Assembly: GCF_001468135.1 (NCBI RefSeq)
Contig: NZ_LNYU01000081.1
Coordinates: 124,001 to 188,000, forward strand
Reading direction: 5' to 3'
Source: Legionella santicrucis
GTDB taxonomy: Bacteria > Pseudomonadota > Gammaproteobacteria > Legionellales > Legionellaceae
DNA: 64,000 nucleotides
The translations under genes were made by a program, and so were the position numbers. The notes beneath the pieces were generated by a model, which was not told the DNA's origin, did no database searches, and saw only the letters and a list, made by a program, of their open reading frames with translations. This document shows, piece after piece, positions 1 through 8,589 of the stretch (its first letter is position 1; the number at the start of each line of letters is the position of its first letter).

Positions 1-179
1 TTATTGTCAACGATGAGGGCAGCAAATGGAGCCTTTGGATTGCTTTTTGCGAGATCAATGGCTATCTGCATATAATATTCATCAGATTTTTTAGCCTGGA
101 GCTGCTTGGTATCAACTGCGAAGCATTGCAGGCCATTTATTGTAAAAAAGATAATCGTTGAAATAGTAAGTTTGTTCAC
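1..179 (-). CDS. Secreted nucleoside deaminase-like protein, partial (cut by window edge)
   Basis: An open frame runs off the left edge of the window. It starts at a GTG (179-177) with an AGAGGA Shine-Dalgarno sequence about 6 bases upstream. The first 21 or so residues form a signal peptide (MNKLTIS..., hydrophobic core, cut after CFA). The mature part has an IAIDLAKSNPKAPFAALIVDN-type segment, which resembles the start of the cytidine/guanine deaminase fold, where the zinc ligands follow later. Those ligands lie outside the window, so the deaminase call is an inference from the N-terminal strand-helix pattern. Its strand matches the GNAT block that follows. Confidence 0.55.
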   Translation of the reverse strand, partial: MNKLTISTIIFFTINGLQCFAVDTKQLQAKKSDEYYMQIAIDLAKSNPKAPFAALIVDN

Positions 180-363
180 TTGTGATCCTCTATACCGCGA
201 TAATGATATTTAATCGATCCACCACGTTTTTTAATGGCCTAAGAATGTAAAATTTATATCGATAGCCATTTTTTTGCTATCCAAACAAGATGTTGATCTT
301 GAGCGCTTTCCTTTAAAAGGATTTCAAGTCCATATTTTGTTCATTGTTTGGGCTCCTAAAATT

Positions 364-795
364 TCATAAAATTTTTTTCATGTAATACCGTTTATGTCCA
401 GTGGGGCAATCCTCAAGAATACCGAATATCTTATAGCCATGCTTTAAATAGAAATCTTTTGCCTGGAGGTTAAATGTATCTAAATGGATCAATTTGGCGC
501 CCATAGCTCTAGCATCAGCTTCAACTTGATTAAGTAATAAAGCGCCTAATCCTTTGAGCCTATGATTTTCTTCCACAAAAAGCACATTAATAGCCAAGCA
601 TTCTCCTAGATAAAAACAGCTTCTAACGCCAGCAATAATCAAGCTATTTTCTTTGATAACATAATCTTTCAAAACTTCAGTATCGCCATGAAATGAAAAT
701 TGCTGGGCAACAAAAGCATTAATTTTATCATTGAGTGCTTCTGCTTCACCGTTTGTAGCAGGAGATAATTCGTAAGCAGATTTAATTGTGTTCAT
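364..795 (-). CDS. GNAT-family N-acetyltransferase
   Basis: 143 residues, a single GNAT domain. The acetyl-CoA loop is RLKGLGALLL (about residues 79-88) and the C-terminal half has the signature LDTFNLQAKDFYLKHGY. It is a close paralogue of the middle GNAT domain of the fusion gene upstream (939-2366), sharing LDTF-QAKDFYLK-GY and the ending GHKRYYMKK. The start overlaps the stop of the preceding GNAT fragment (ATGA), so it is probably translated from the same message. The substrate is unknown; the family acetylates amines of antibiotics, peptides or metabolites. Confidence 0.85.
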   Translation of the reverse strand: MNTIKSAYELSPATNGEAEALNDKINAFVAQQFSFHGDTEVLKDYVIKENSLIIAGVRSCFYLGECLAINVLFVEENHRLKGLGALLLNQVEADARAMGAKLIHLDTFNLQAKDFYLKHGYKIFGILEDCPTGHKRYYMKKIL

Positions 796-938
796 AACTT
801 CTTTCTCATCTTTAAATAAGGGATATTATCTTCATCGAAATAATTACCCTCTGCCATATATCCATTTTTCAGATAAAAATTCACTGCTGAATCACGTGCA
901 TGACAGTAAATAGTTCTGAATACAACATCCAAATTCAT
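792..938 (-). pseudogene. GNAT C-terminal fragment (48 aa)
   Basis: A 48-residue open frame starts at the ATG immediately after the stop of the 939-2366 gene (TAA then ATG) and ends with a TGA that overlaps the next ATG. The sequence HARDSAVNFYLKNGY...DEDNIPYLKMRK is the last third of an ElaA/YjdJ-like GNAT. The acetyl-CoA-binding motif A is missing, so it cannot be a functional acetyltransferase alone. It is best read as the leftover of a deleted gene that kept its frame and its coupling to both neighbours. Confidence 0.6.
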
Positions 939-2366
939 TTACAATACCTTCTTGAGAAAAAATCGTGAATGTTCATACCAATATTTTTTTATTTCTCCTA
1001 TGCGTTGATATCCATTTTTTAAATAAAAATCTTCTGCTTGAAAATCCAAAGTATCTGTTATTGAGAAAATGCAACCTTGTTTGATGGCTTCTTGCTCCGC
1101 AGCATTCATTAATTTTGAGCCATATCCTTGTTTTCTGAGTTTTTCATCGACCCACAATGCTTCTATATAAACTGATTCTTTATCAAAATGTGCTTGTATT
1201 CCACCCAAAACATTCCCTGAATCATTTTTTAAAAATACTGAAAATTCTTTATCCCTAGGCTCTCCCATGATACGTTCATTGGAGGAAATTAATCCTTCCA
1301 TTACAGTATCATTATCAAATTGACTGGGACTATGATCGATAACAATTTCCAATTGGTCAGATTGATCATATTTATGATTCAACACCTTCTTCATAAAGAA
1401 TCTCTTATGGCCTTTGGGGCAGTCGTCTAAAACGCCAAATACTTCATAACCCTGTTTGAGGTAAAAGTCTTTAGCCTGAAAATCAAATGTATCTAGATGA
1501 GCTAGGGTTGCCCCAAGTTTCTTAGCCTCGTTTTCTGCATGGCTGAGCAGTTTACTACCCAGACCGGTTTTATAATATTTTTCGTCTACTGCTAAAATAT
1601 CTACAAACAGGATACCCCAACAATACATCAGAGATGTAATACCCGCGATAATTACCCCACTATCATCTTTTATAGAAAAATTTAAATTTATAAAAGGTTG
1701 TTCCTGGATAAATGGTACTTGGCTGTTATTGTATGATGTTATTTTACTTCCTATAACATCTATTTCATTTGGCTGGACTTTAACAATATGAAATGGTTCG
1801 ATATCAAATGATAAAACCCAATCTGCCAATTCTTGAGCAACCTCATGCAAAGCAAGATCGGTTGTATCGAGGATTTGTACATTCGCAACTTCTTCATAAC
1901 TTTTAAGAGCAGATAATCGGCTAAAATCCATGATACTTGCAGTATCTTCTTGGATAACATGTTGCATCCATTGCGGATCTTGATGATGCATACGCAGCCA
2001 AGATGACCAATTCAGCATGTTTTGATCAACACCGTAGGTACTACGCTTTTTGAGTCGTTGAATTCTTTGAAAATCGCTGACGTCTAAGAGACAGAAGTTG
2101 ATTTTATCTATTTGCTTGGCTGAAGGACAGCTCAGTATTTCGCCCAAAACAATTTGACCAAGCAAACAAGCGTCTTTTCCATCACTCAATAATTTTTGCA
2201 ACCACTTCTCTGTGGATTCTTGACGCCATTTTTTATCAGCACCTTCGGGTACACCTATATCATCAAAATCATAAACAGCGATATCACCTCCCAAAAGTTC
2301 TTTCAAATGTGATATTACTGCTGTTTTTCCGCTGCCACTGGCGCCGCCTATAAAATATAATCTCAT
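939..2366 (-). CDS. Fusion: P-loop kinase-like domain + two GNAT acetyltransferase domains
   Basis: 475 residues. Residues 1-190 are a P-loop NTPase/kinase-like domain (GGASGSGKTAVI Walker A at residues 7-18; YDFDDIG follows). Residues about 200-330 are a GNAT domain (KTGLGSKLL loop; LDTFDFQAKDFYLKQGY), and about 340-475 a second GNAT domain (KQGYGSKLM loop; DTLDFQAEDFYLKNGY). All three motif sets look intact. The start overlaps the stop of the APH-like gene upstream by 4 bases (ATGA). The combination suggests a phosphorylating plus acetylating enzyme, but the substrate is unknown. Confidence 0.85.
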   Translation of the reverse strand: MRLYFIGGASGSGKTAVISHLKELLGGDIAVYDFDDIGVPEGADKKWRQESTEKWLQKLLSDGKDACLLGQIVLGEILSCPSAKQIDKINFCLLDVSDFQRIQRLKKRSTYGVDQNMLNWSSWLRMHHQDPQWMQHVIQEDTASIMDFSRLSALKSYEEVANVQILDTTDLALHEVAQELADWVLSFDIEPFHIVKVQPNEIDVIGSKITSYNNSQVPFIQEQPFINLNFSIKDDSGVIIAGITSLMYCWGILFVDILAVDEKYYKTGLGSKLLSHAENEAKKLGATLAHLDTFDFQAKDFYLKQGYEVFGVLDDCPKGHKRFFMKKVLNHKYDQSDQLEIVIDHSPSQFDNDTVMEGLISSNERIMGEPRDKEFSVFLKNDSGNVLGGIQAHFDKESVYIEALWVDEKLRKQGYGSKLMNAAEQEAIKQGCIFSITDTLDFQAEDFYLKNGYQRIGEIKKYWYEHSRFFLKKVL

Positions 2367-3382
2367 AAAATTTTCCTCGTATTATAAGAGTCATATGCTC
2401 TCTCTATGGCACCATTCGGCAGAAAAACTGGCTGTAAGTGTTCAAAGCATTGCATTCGATCGTCACCACCTTCATCAGACAGAAAAATGTATTCACAATA
2501 ATCGCCGATATCTTGGATGATACGCTCGAAGCGGTAATAAGCGATTACATCCCAATCTATCTTTGTTTGGCCATAGCCCTGATAAAATAATGACTCCTCG
2601 GCAAAAACTGTGCGACCGCTGCCCCAAATACCGGCTCCGATAAACATTAAATCACGTTCTTTAGGAGCAAAGATAAGGGTATCCCAATCAACAATATAAA
2701 AAACTGCTTCTTTATCAACAATCAGGTTCCAGCCATGCATATCTGCATGGCATAAAACATAGTTGAGGGGTTGTTTTTGGATCGTGATCGCAAGCTTTGC
2801 AGCGTGCTCAAGCAGTTTGAGTATTTCGTTCCTTTTGGATTTCAGGAACATGGCCATTTGTACAGCGACAGGCTCTTCAAAAATTTCATTTTCAATACGC
2901 ATCAAAAATGCTTTGACGGTTTCTCTCCATTTGGAAGAGAACGCTTCCCGCGGTATATCTTTTGTTATTGATGAAGGAGTATCGGTGGTATGCAGCCTTT
3001 TAATTGCCACCCCAAATTGGGCCCATTGATCTTCCGATAGTTTGGCTTCGACACCATTACGCCCTTCAACATAGGGGTAGAGAATCGCCTTGAAGGATCC
3101 CAAGCTCGCCCAAAGTTGCCTTGTCTTGGTTGGAAGCGGAGGAATCACTTGTTTGACACCTAGATCCGCCAAGTATTTCGGAACTAATACCGAAGCCTCT
3201 AAAAATTCACCACTTCTTAATTTAAGAAAATAATCCGTTTGGTTGCTTGTTGTAATGCGATAAACAGCCGTATTAAAGTCAGCTCCAATAGGTAGAAATA
3301 AAATGGTTGCTACCTCTAGCCCATAGGCATCCTGTAAACATGTAATGATTGCTTCATCGTTAAGATCAGGTTTTATTAGCAT
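2363..3382 (-). CDS. APH(9)-like spectinomycin phosphotransferase homologue
   Basis: 339 residues with the aminoglycoside-phosphotransferase fold. The catalytic loop is CHADMHGWNLIV and the metal-binding segment IVDWDTL, followed by APKERDLMFIGAG. Length and this last block match the Legionella pneumophila spectinomycin kinase APH(9)-Ia as I recall it, where PKERDLMFIGGG occupies the same place. The likely reaction is ATP-dependent phosphorylation of a spectinomycin-like aminocyclitol. It is the head of the set 3382 to 364 on the minus strand. Divergence from APH(9)-Ia is clear, so the substrate could differ. Confidence 0.85.
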   Translation of the reverse strand: MLIKPDLNDEAIITCLQDAYGLEVATILFLPIGADFNTAVYRITTSNQTDYFLKLRSGEFLEASVLVPKYLADLGVKQVIPPLPTKTRQLWASLGSFKAILYPYVEGRNGVEAKLSEDQWAQFGVAIKRLHTTDTPSSITKDIPREAFSSKWRETVKAFLMRIENEIFEEPVAVQMAMFLKSKRNEILKLLEHAAKLAITIQKQPLNYVLCHADMHGWNLIVDKEAVFYIVDWDTLIFAPKERDLMFIGAGIWGSGRTVFAEESLFYQGYGQTKIDWDVIAYYRFERIIQDIGDYCEYIFLSDEGGDDRMQCFEHLQPVFLPNGAIERAYDSYNTRKIL

Positions 3383-3407
3383 AGTCTTTGTACCCCAAAA
3401 TCAGCAC

Positions 3408-4178
3408 TCATGGTTTCCTCGAATAAATATTGTTTTTAAAAAGAGGCTCAAACCCCAGTTTTTGATAGACTCCAAGCCCTGAATCAGAGGACTCTAAAAA
3501 GCAATATTGAGCACCTAATCTTTTTGCTTCGGATAGTACATAACGCATGAGCGCGCTAGCATATCCTTTGCCTTGAAATTTAGGCTGGGTTCCCACATCA
3601 TCTATTCTTGCAATGCTGTTGTCGCACATTGATAAGGTAATCGACGCGATGGGTTTTTCCTGTTTGTATAAGCTGAAATGGCGAAGATTAATATTCTTTT
3701 TTATGGCAGTTTCATGGGTGATTGCATAGATCGAACAAATTTCAAATGTAGATTCGAATGCGCCTATCAATGGGATCATCCAGTCATTTAATTGATCATC
3801 ATTCGATTTAATCACTGTTTCATCGGTAAGATTGGCAGTTTGATCAAATGAAAATTTATCTAGGTCCACAAGCATTGAAACCGATTTGCTTTTCTGGGAA
3901 TAACCTATGGTATTTAAAATATCTATTATTTGAGGCGTGCACAATTCTTGTGGAATGATCACATCAAAAGAAAGGTTATCTTGGTCGAAAAACTGCTTTC
4001 CTTGGATTAAAATTTTATCCAGGGCATTTGTGTTTCTTGTAATGTAGATAAAATTGAGTTCAGCACCGCCGGTCATATAAGCATGAGCGCTGGTTTCTAG
4101 ATCCATGCATTTTGAGGAAATACCTCTGAAAAAATAATCCTCAGCTTGGCGGTATAAATCTATTAACGGAGCGTTCAT
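3408..4178 (-). CDS. GNAT-family N-acetyltransferase
   Basis: 256 residues. The N-terminal half lacks clear motifs. The C-terminal GNAT core carries IARIDDVGTQPKFQGKG (acetyl-CoA loop QGKGYASAL) and FLESSDSGLGVYQKLGF near the end. This two-part layout is typical of GNATs with a degenerate N-terminal GNAT repeat. It lies between the ABC exporter and the APH(9)-like gene, on the same strand, with short gaps (21 and 25 bases). Substrate unknown. Confidence 0.8.
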   Translation of the reverse strand: MNAPLIDLYRQAEDYFFRGISSKCMDLETSAHAYMTGGAELNFIYITRNTNALDKILIQGKQFFDQDNLSFDVIIPQELCTPQIIDILNTIGYSQKSKSVSMLVDLDKFSFDQTANLTDETVIKSNDDQLNDWMIPLIGAFESTFEICSIYAITHETAIKKNINLRHFSLYKQEKPIASITLSMCDNSIARIDDVGTQPKFQGKGYASALMRYVLSEAKRLGAQYCFLESSDSGLGVYQKLGFEPLFKNNIYSRKP

Positions 4179-4199
4179 ATGCCACTCCCATCTCTTGAT

Positions 4200-6002
4200 T
4201 CAAATGCGTGTTGTTGAAGTTTCAGCAAATAAAAACCCTCCCACTTGTGTTTTCCAAAGAGCTGCAAATACACCACCCTGTTTTTTTGTTAAAAGCTCAA
4301 GCCTGCCTTGTTCAACTATCTCCCCATTATCAATAACCACAATGGTATCCACTTCCTGCAATGTTGAAAGTCGATGTGAAATAATCAATGTTGTTTTATC
4401 TTTCATTACTTCATGCAATGCTTTTTGGATGGCTTGTTCCGTTTCAGTGTCTAATGAAGAGGTTGCCTCATCAAGAATTAGAATTTTCGTATTTCTAAGG
4501 AATGCCCTAGCAATAGAAATGCGTTGTTTTTGTCCACCTGAGAGTTTTAAACCACGCTCACCAACAAGTGTGTTATATTGTTCCGGCAAGTTCATAATAA
4601 AGTCATGACAATTGGCTTTTTTTGCTGCACTAATCACTTCATCTTTGGTTGCAGTATCGTTAGCAAAGTGTATATTATCAAAAATACTTCGATGAAATAA
4701 TTGCGTTTCCTGAGGAATAATTGTTATTTGTGAACGAAGAGATTTGAACTGCACTTCGCTTATCCTTTGTTTATCAATAACGATATTTCCTGAAGATGGT
4801 TCTACAAGACGCAGTAATAATTTCAAAAGTGTTGATTTACCACTGCCTGACTTACCTACAAGCCCAATTTTTTCTCCTGCAGCAATAGATAAATTAAGTT
4901 GATTAAAAAGGAATGCCGAATTAGGATATGAGAAGTTTATGTTGTCAAAAATAATTTCACCTTTTGAAACCTGTAATGGAGGGACGTTAGGTTTATCAAT
5001 AATGGCATGAGGAATTTTAATGAAGCTTAATGCATCATTACATGCGCCAATAAGTTGGTGTACTTTCAAAATTTGCTGTCCTAATCCAAATATCATCATC
5101 AAACATGAGAGCGCAATACTAAGTACTAAAGCAAAATCACCTGCATGAATAGAATGTTTTTGAGCTCCATATATTAGCGCACCCACAAATGCTGATATTA
5201 ATGCAGTGACTAAACACCCCTGATAAAAGAATACTTTAATCATTTGGCATTGTATTTTTTTCTCGGATTTTGCTACTTCAGTGACTGATTTTTGAATCGT
5301 TTTAGACTCTTTAGTACTACCTGAAAATAATATGGTGCTAGAAATATTGCTAATAGAGTCAGAAAGGTATCCGCTTAATTTTGTTTTGGCATTCGCTAGT
5401 TCTGCTGAGGAGGTTTGTGTTGTATCTGCAGTAATAAATGAGATACCTACAAATAGAATTGCCCAAATAAAGAGAATCAATGCATAAATACCACCTACAA
5501 ATAGATACAGAGTGAGCACAGCAATTAAAATTCCCAAAATAGAGTTATAGATCCAACCTGAAGCGATTTTAAGTAATTCCTCAATATTTTCAGAAATATC
5601 TATTATTTTTTTGGTTAATGTACCCGAGAAATTACTTTCAAAAAATTCATAGGAATGACCTAATAAGTACTCAAACATATCTTTTTTAATGTCCGATTTC
5701 ATTGAGGGGTATAAACAGGCCTCAAAATACTCTTTTGATCTAACAGCAATGTTAGTTACCATGGGCATCATTGCGTAAAATATGGCAGGCCAGAGGATAA
5801 GGGATAAAAACTGTTGGCTTGAATTATAATTACTTACAATAGAAACCATTTTTCCTAATAAATAGGGAGAGATCGAACCTTCTAATGCATAAATTGTAAA
5901 CATTGCAAGTATGCCAATCATAAGACGCTTATTCTTTTTTATCTTTAGATAACGACTTATAAAATGGCGTAATGTCGATGGGATCTCTGGGTTATAATTC
6001 AT
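4200..6002 (-). CDS. ABC exporter, fused membrane and ATPase domains
   Basis: 600 residues, the usual size of an MsbA/MdlB-type half transporter. The first 320 residues have about six membrane segments. The ATPase domain has Walker A GLVGKSGSGKST, signature LSGGQKQRISIARAF and Walker B ILILDEATSSLD followed by the H-loop IISHRLST. It should work as a homodimer in the inner membrane and export a lipid, peptide or drug. The position upstream of antibiotic-modifying enzymes suggests drug efflux, but this is not shown by sequence. Confidence 0.9.
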   Translation of the reverse strand: MNYNPEIPSTLRHFISRYLKIKKNKRLMIGILAMFTIYALEGSISPYLLGKMVSIVSNYNSSQQFLSLILWPAIFYAMMPMVTNIAVRSKEYFEACLYPSMKSDIKKDMFEYLLGHSYEFFESNFSGTLTKKIIDISENIEELLKIASGWIYNSILGILIAVLTLYLFVGGIYALILFIWAILFVGISFITADTTQTSSAELANAKTKLSGYLSDSISNISSTILFSGSTKESKTIQKSVTEVAKSEKKIQCQMIKVFFYQGCLVTALISAFVGALIYGAQKHSIHAGDFALVLSIALSCLMMIFGLGQQILKVHQLIGACNDALSFIKIPHAIIDKPNVPPLQVSKGEIIFDNINFSYPNSAFLFNQLNLSIAAGEKIGLVGKSGSGKSTLLKLLLRLVEPSSGNIVIDKQRISEVQFKSLRSQITIIPQETQLFHRSIFDNIHFANDTATKDEVISAAKKANCHDFIMNLPEQYNTLVGERGLKLSGGQKQRISIARAFLRNTKILILDEATSSLDTETEQAIQKALHEVMKDKTTLIISHRLSTLQEVDTIVVIDNGEIVEQGRLELLTKKQGGVFAALWKTQVGGFLFAETSTTRI

Positions 6003-6111
6003 ATAGTGGGCCTTCTAATGTTGGATTTTTATCATCCCATTTGGTCTTGTTCCCTGAAATTGAACTACAATCTTAAACTGGTTCACCCAGTTTATATTTA
6101 TATATCTTCGC

Positions 6112-6248
6112 AGATGACTTGATAGAAAAATGACGGTCAGAGTTATATGTGTAGCGACAATTAAAATGTCTTATTTTTATTCTATTTTTTGGAACTTAAA
6201 CAAGGTCATGATTATACCATCAAAAAATCAAAATCTATCAAGTCATCT
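6112..6248. repeat. Long-range perfect inverted repeat in the gap before the ABC exporter
   Basis: AGATGACTTGATAG at 6112-6125 is the exact reverse complement of 6235-6248 (14 of 14, and 16 of 17 if extended). The arms are 109 bases apart in the only non-coding gap (6003-6264) between the cargo block and the conjugation module. The spacing is long for a terminator. It could be a regulatory site, a small inverted-repeat element or a scar of insertion. The rest of the gap is AT-rich and shows no gene. Confidence 0.5.
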
Positions 6249-6264
6249 TCGTTAACCTAATGGC

Positions 6265-6795
6265 TTACTTCCCAAGGGCTTCCATAACTTTGTTGACATC
6301 TTCCTCAATAATTTTATTGATTTCCAAAGCATCATCTGAATAACCAACAGATTCAACAACCGTCGTTGCAACTTCTTCATAAAAAGCATCTCGTTCGCGA
6401 TGTTGTTTTTCCAAGAAACTCTTCATATCATCCACCGGAAGTGATGGAACTCGTCCATTTTGCATACGACCAAGTTGAGTTGGAATAGAGACTTTCAAAT
6501 AAACAACAAATTCAGAGGATAACAATTCCCGACATTGTTCGCTTGATACAACACACTCTTCCAATAAAACAACAACATTTTCTTTTCCAGTACAATGAGC
6601 AATGATGTCTGCTTGACAGCGATTAAATGCGGCTTCACCTTGCTCACCAAGAATATCTCGTGTCTGCCGGCCAATGTAACGTTCAATACTTGGGTTTGCA
6701 TCGACTATTTGCCATCCTAATTTTTTAGCCAATGCTTCTGTAAATATAAACTTGCCTGCCCCCATATGGCCAACAATGAAGATACGCTTTGTCAT
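6265..6795 (-). CDS. Shikimate kinase-like P-loop protein with altered Walker A
   Basis: 176 residues, the size of AroK-type shikimate kinases. It starts FIVGHMGAGKFIFTEALAKKLGW, where the usual GxxGxGK[ST] has Phe in place of the Ser/Thr that contacts Mg-ATP. Other family features (VDANPSIERYIGRQTRDIL, GEAAFN) are recognisable. It is therefore probably a paralogue with weakened or lost catalysis, or with a different role, and not the housekeeping enzyme. It sits alone between the conjugation genes and the ABC exporter. Confidence 0.7.
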   Translation of the reverse strand: MTKRIFIVGHMGAGKFIFTEALAKKLGWQIVDANPSIERYIGRQTRDILGEQGEAAFNRCQADIIAHCTGKENVVVLLEECVVSSEQCRELLSSEFVVYLKVSIPTQLGRMQNGRVPSLPVDDMKSFLEKQHRERDAFYEEVATTVVESVGYSDDALEINKIIEEDVNKVMEALGK

Positions 6796-6846
6796 TTTTT
6801 ATACCTCTTTTTAGTTTTTGTATAAACTTTTTTCCAATAATTTAAA

Positions 6847-7284
6847 TCAAACGAGCAAAAATAACATAAATAAAGAAGATGCCGCTAATATTACCACTGA
6901 TGAAACCAACATAAACCAACCAAATTTCTTTGTCTGTTGTGACAGATCACGTGCCTCTGCCAATGAAACAGATATCATCCTGTCTATAGATTGAACCGAT
7001 GCGTTAGTAGATTCCAGCAATAATTTGGCCATTGCCTCTTTACTACCCGCAAGGGCTGCATTAATAATTTTTTCAGCTTTTTCCTTTGCATCGTCTCTCC
7101 ATTGAGAGGAAATGCTCTCCATTTCCTCTCTGAACTCTGTCAACATAGCTGCTTGGGCCTGCCGGGATTCTTCGATCAATCTATCATTCATAGTCTGCAG
7201 TATGAGAATCGGATCATCCTTGTTTAAAACCACACCATGTCTGACGGCGATCTCCTGGATAGCTGCATCAAATTTATCTGACAT
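6847..7284 (-). CDS. traM: Conjugation protein TraM (IncP type)
   Basis: 145 residues. The start MSDKFDAAIQEIAVRHGV and the segment DDPILILQTMN correspond closely to TraM of the IncP plasmid RP4. The middle is helical and charged, and a single membrane segment lies at the C-terminus (about residues 122-144). In RP4 it belongs to the oriT-proximal traK-traL-traM operon; its exact role is not established. The ATG overlaps the traL stop by one base (TAATG), which supports co-translation. Confidence 0.85.
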   Translation of the reverse strand: MSDKFDAAIQEIAVRHGVVLNKDDPILILQTMNDRLIEESRQAQAAMLTEFREEMESISSQWRDDAKEKAEKIINAALAGSKEAMAKLLLESTNASVQSIDRMISVSLAEARDLSQQTKKFGWFMLVSSVVILAASSLFMLFLLV

Positions 7285-8009
7285 TAAATCACCCTGGCAT
7301 TATCTAATTGACTAAACAGCTGATCACGAACAATTTTTAATCGCTGGCGAGTCATGATGCTTTTCTCTGGCATACCCAGGACTTCATCAAAGGTCAGCTT
7401 TTGTTGCAACATCTCGGTAAGATCCCAGCCGTAGGTTTCCTTTTTCAGATCGGGGATTTGAATTAAGGCTGATATTTTGTCTTTGTTATCTCGGTAGGCT
7501 TTCAGTTGTTCAAATGCTCTGCCTTCATGCTCTATGGCTCCCCAATAGGGATTGAGCCAGACGACAAACTGGGCTTCGTTTTCAAATTGGTCGATCAGTT
7601 GGGCGAAGCCGTTAATGGTGTCGAACATGGCTTGGCCGCCGGTGATGACGGTGTGGATCACCATTTCATGACCTAATTCCTGCAGCAAGGCCGGAACCTG
7701 GTTACTGATGAGGTAGTGTGATAGCGGTACAAAGGAACTGGCGCCATTATCGATGACTACATCGTTAGTTGCTGGGGCAATTTTTTCGATGAGGCTATCG
7801 AATAGCCGGGGGTTGATTTCGTCACCGCTCATGACCTGGATATGATCGACATTTAGGGCCTTAAAGCCATGAAAGGTTGAATTGATGGGGTCGGTGTCAA
7901 TGCAGAGTGGGGCTTGGCCTTTGTAGTGTTTGTATTGGGCTGTGGTTGCTGAAATAAATGATTTGCCAACACCGCCTTTGCCTTGCAGTGTGATGTGAAT
8001 TTTTGCCAT
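7284..8009 (-). CDS. traL: Conjugation protein TraL, ParA-like ATPase
   Basis: 241 residues. It has a deviant Walker A of the ParA/MinD type (LQGKGGVGKSFISATTAQY) near the start and DTDPINSTF after it. Motifs such as VVIDNGASSFVPLSHYLIS and VVWLNPYWGAIEHEG match RP4 TraL. It is a soluble ATPase of the traKLM operon, probably involved in positioning or processing of the transfer apparatus. It overlaps traK and traM by single bases at TAATG junctions. Confidence 0.9.
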   Translation of the reverse strand: MAKIHITLQGKGGVGKSFISATTAQYKHYKGQAPLCIDTDPINSTFHGFKALNVDHIQVMSGDEINPRLFDSLIEKIAPATNDVVIDNGASSFVPLSHYLISNQVPALLQELGHEMVIHTVITGGQAMFDTINGFAQLIDQFENEAQFVVWLNPYWGAIEHEGRAFEQLKAYRDNKDKISALIQIPDLKKETYGWDLTEMLQQKLTFDEVLGMPEKSIMTRQRLKIVRDQLFSQLDNARVI

Positions 8010-8353
8010 TACAAGAGTTCCTCCAAATTGGGTTTTGGATTAAAAGTAAAGCCGCGAATTTCATTTTTTGCTTTACTTTTAGCCTGTTCATCTTCCTTGG
8101 TGTTTTCCTGCATAGACGGCTTTTTTTCTGCAGCAATCAAACGTGCTACATAGCCACAAAATGTTTTATATGAAAATGAGATTTTGCCTTCCTCAACTAA
8201 GGTTTCCCAGACAAGCTTTATGGACCAGCCGTCATTTAGCGCTGAAGCTATATCTTTTTTTAGCGCGAGAAAAGCGGCTTTATTTACAGATTTGTCAGAG
8301 GCTTTCCTTTTTATCTGCTTGGCTGCGATTCGTTCGCTGAGGGAGTTTCCCAT
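8009..8353 (-). CDS. traK: oriT-binding protein TraK
   Basis: 114 residues, basic, N-terminal helix-turn-helix-like region containing SIKLVWETLVEEGKISFSYK, and the hallmark end FTFNPKPNLEELL that parallels RP4 TraK (FTFNP then an LL end). In RP4 TraK binds an intrinsically bent region beside nic and assists relaxosome assembly. Here it is transcribed away from the oriT found at 8590-8640, exactly as in RP4, with the AT-rich repeat region in between. Confidence 0.85.
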   Translation of the reverse strand: MGNSLSERIAAKQIKRKASDKSVNKAAFLALKKDIASALNDGWSIKLVWETLVEEGKISFSYKTFCGYVARLIAAEKKPSMQENTKEDEQAKSKAKNEIRGFTFNPKPNLEELL

Positions 8354-8354
8354 G

Positions 8355-8394
8355 TCATACCGTCAATTTATTATTGTTCTCTCTGATGGTATGA
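8355..8394. promoter_or_regulatory. Inverted repeat in the traK leader
   Basis: TCATACCGTCA (8355-8365) and TGATGGTATGA (8384-8394) form an 11-base inverted repeat with one mismatch, starting two bases upstream of the traK start codon. It could be an operator for the traKLM operon or a leader hairpin that covers the ribosome-binding region. No strong Shine-Dalgarno sequence is seen in front of traK, which is consistent with control at this site. Confidence 0.5.
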
Positions 8395-8443
8395 AATATT
8401 GCGCTACTCTGCAATAGCCTATGTTAGTTTCTTTCCTTTTGGC

Positions 8444-8555
8444 GTAATTAAATATCTTCTTAATAAGATAAATGTGTAATTTAACGCCATTATTGGTAAT
8501 AATCCGTAATTAATAGGGGTTTTAACGAAATAACCTTGAAATTACGTAAAATTAC
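8444..8555. repeat. Spaced GTAATT motifs beside oriT (candidate TraK-binding/bent region)
   Basis: GTAATT occurs at 8444, 8476 and 8506 on the plus strand and as AATTAC at 8540 and 8550. The first three are 32 and 30 bases apart, about three helical turns. The region is AT-rich and lies between traK and the oriT inverted repeat, the place where RP4 TraK binds curved DNA. Together with the traK leader and the oriT this accounts for the 395 bases (8354-8748) without a protein gene. Confidence 0.55.
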
Positions 8556-8589
8556 CTGATATTATGAAGTCAAATGAACTTAAAACACT

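Noticed and set aside
4195-4608. Plus-strand open frame of 137 residues opposite the ABC exporter
   Set aside because: Cysteine- and serine-rich translation without motifs, lying antisense to the well-supported ATPase domain.
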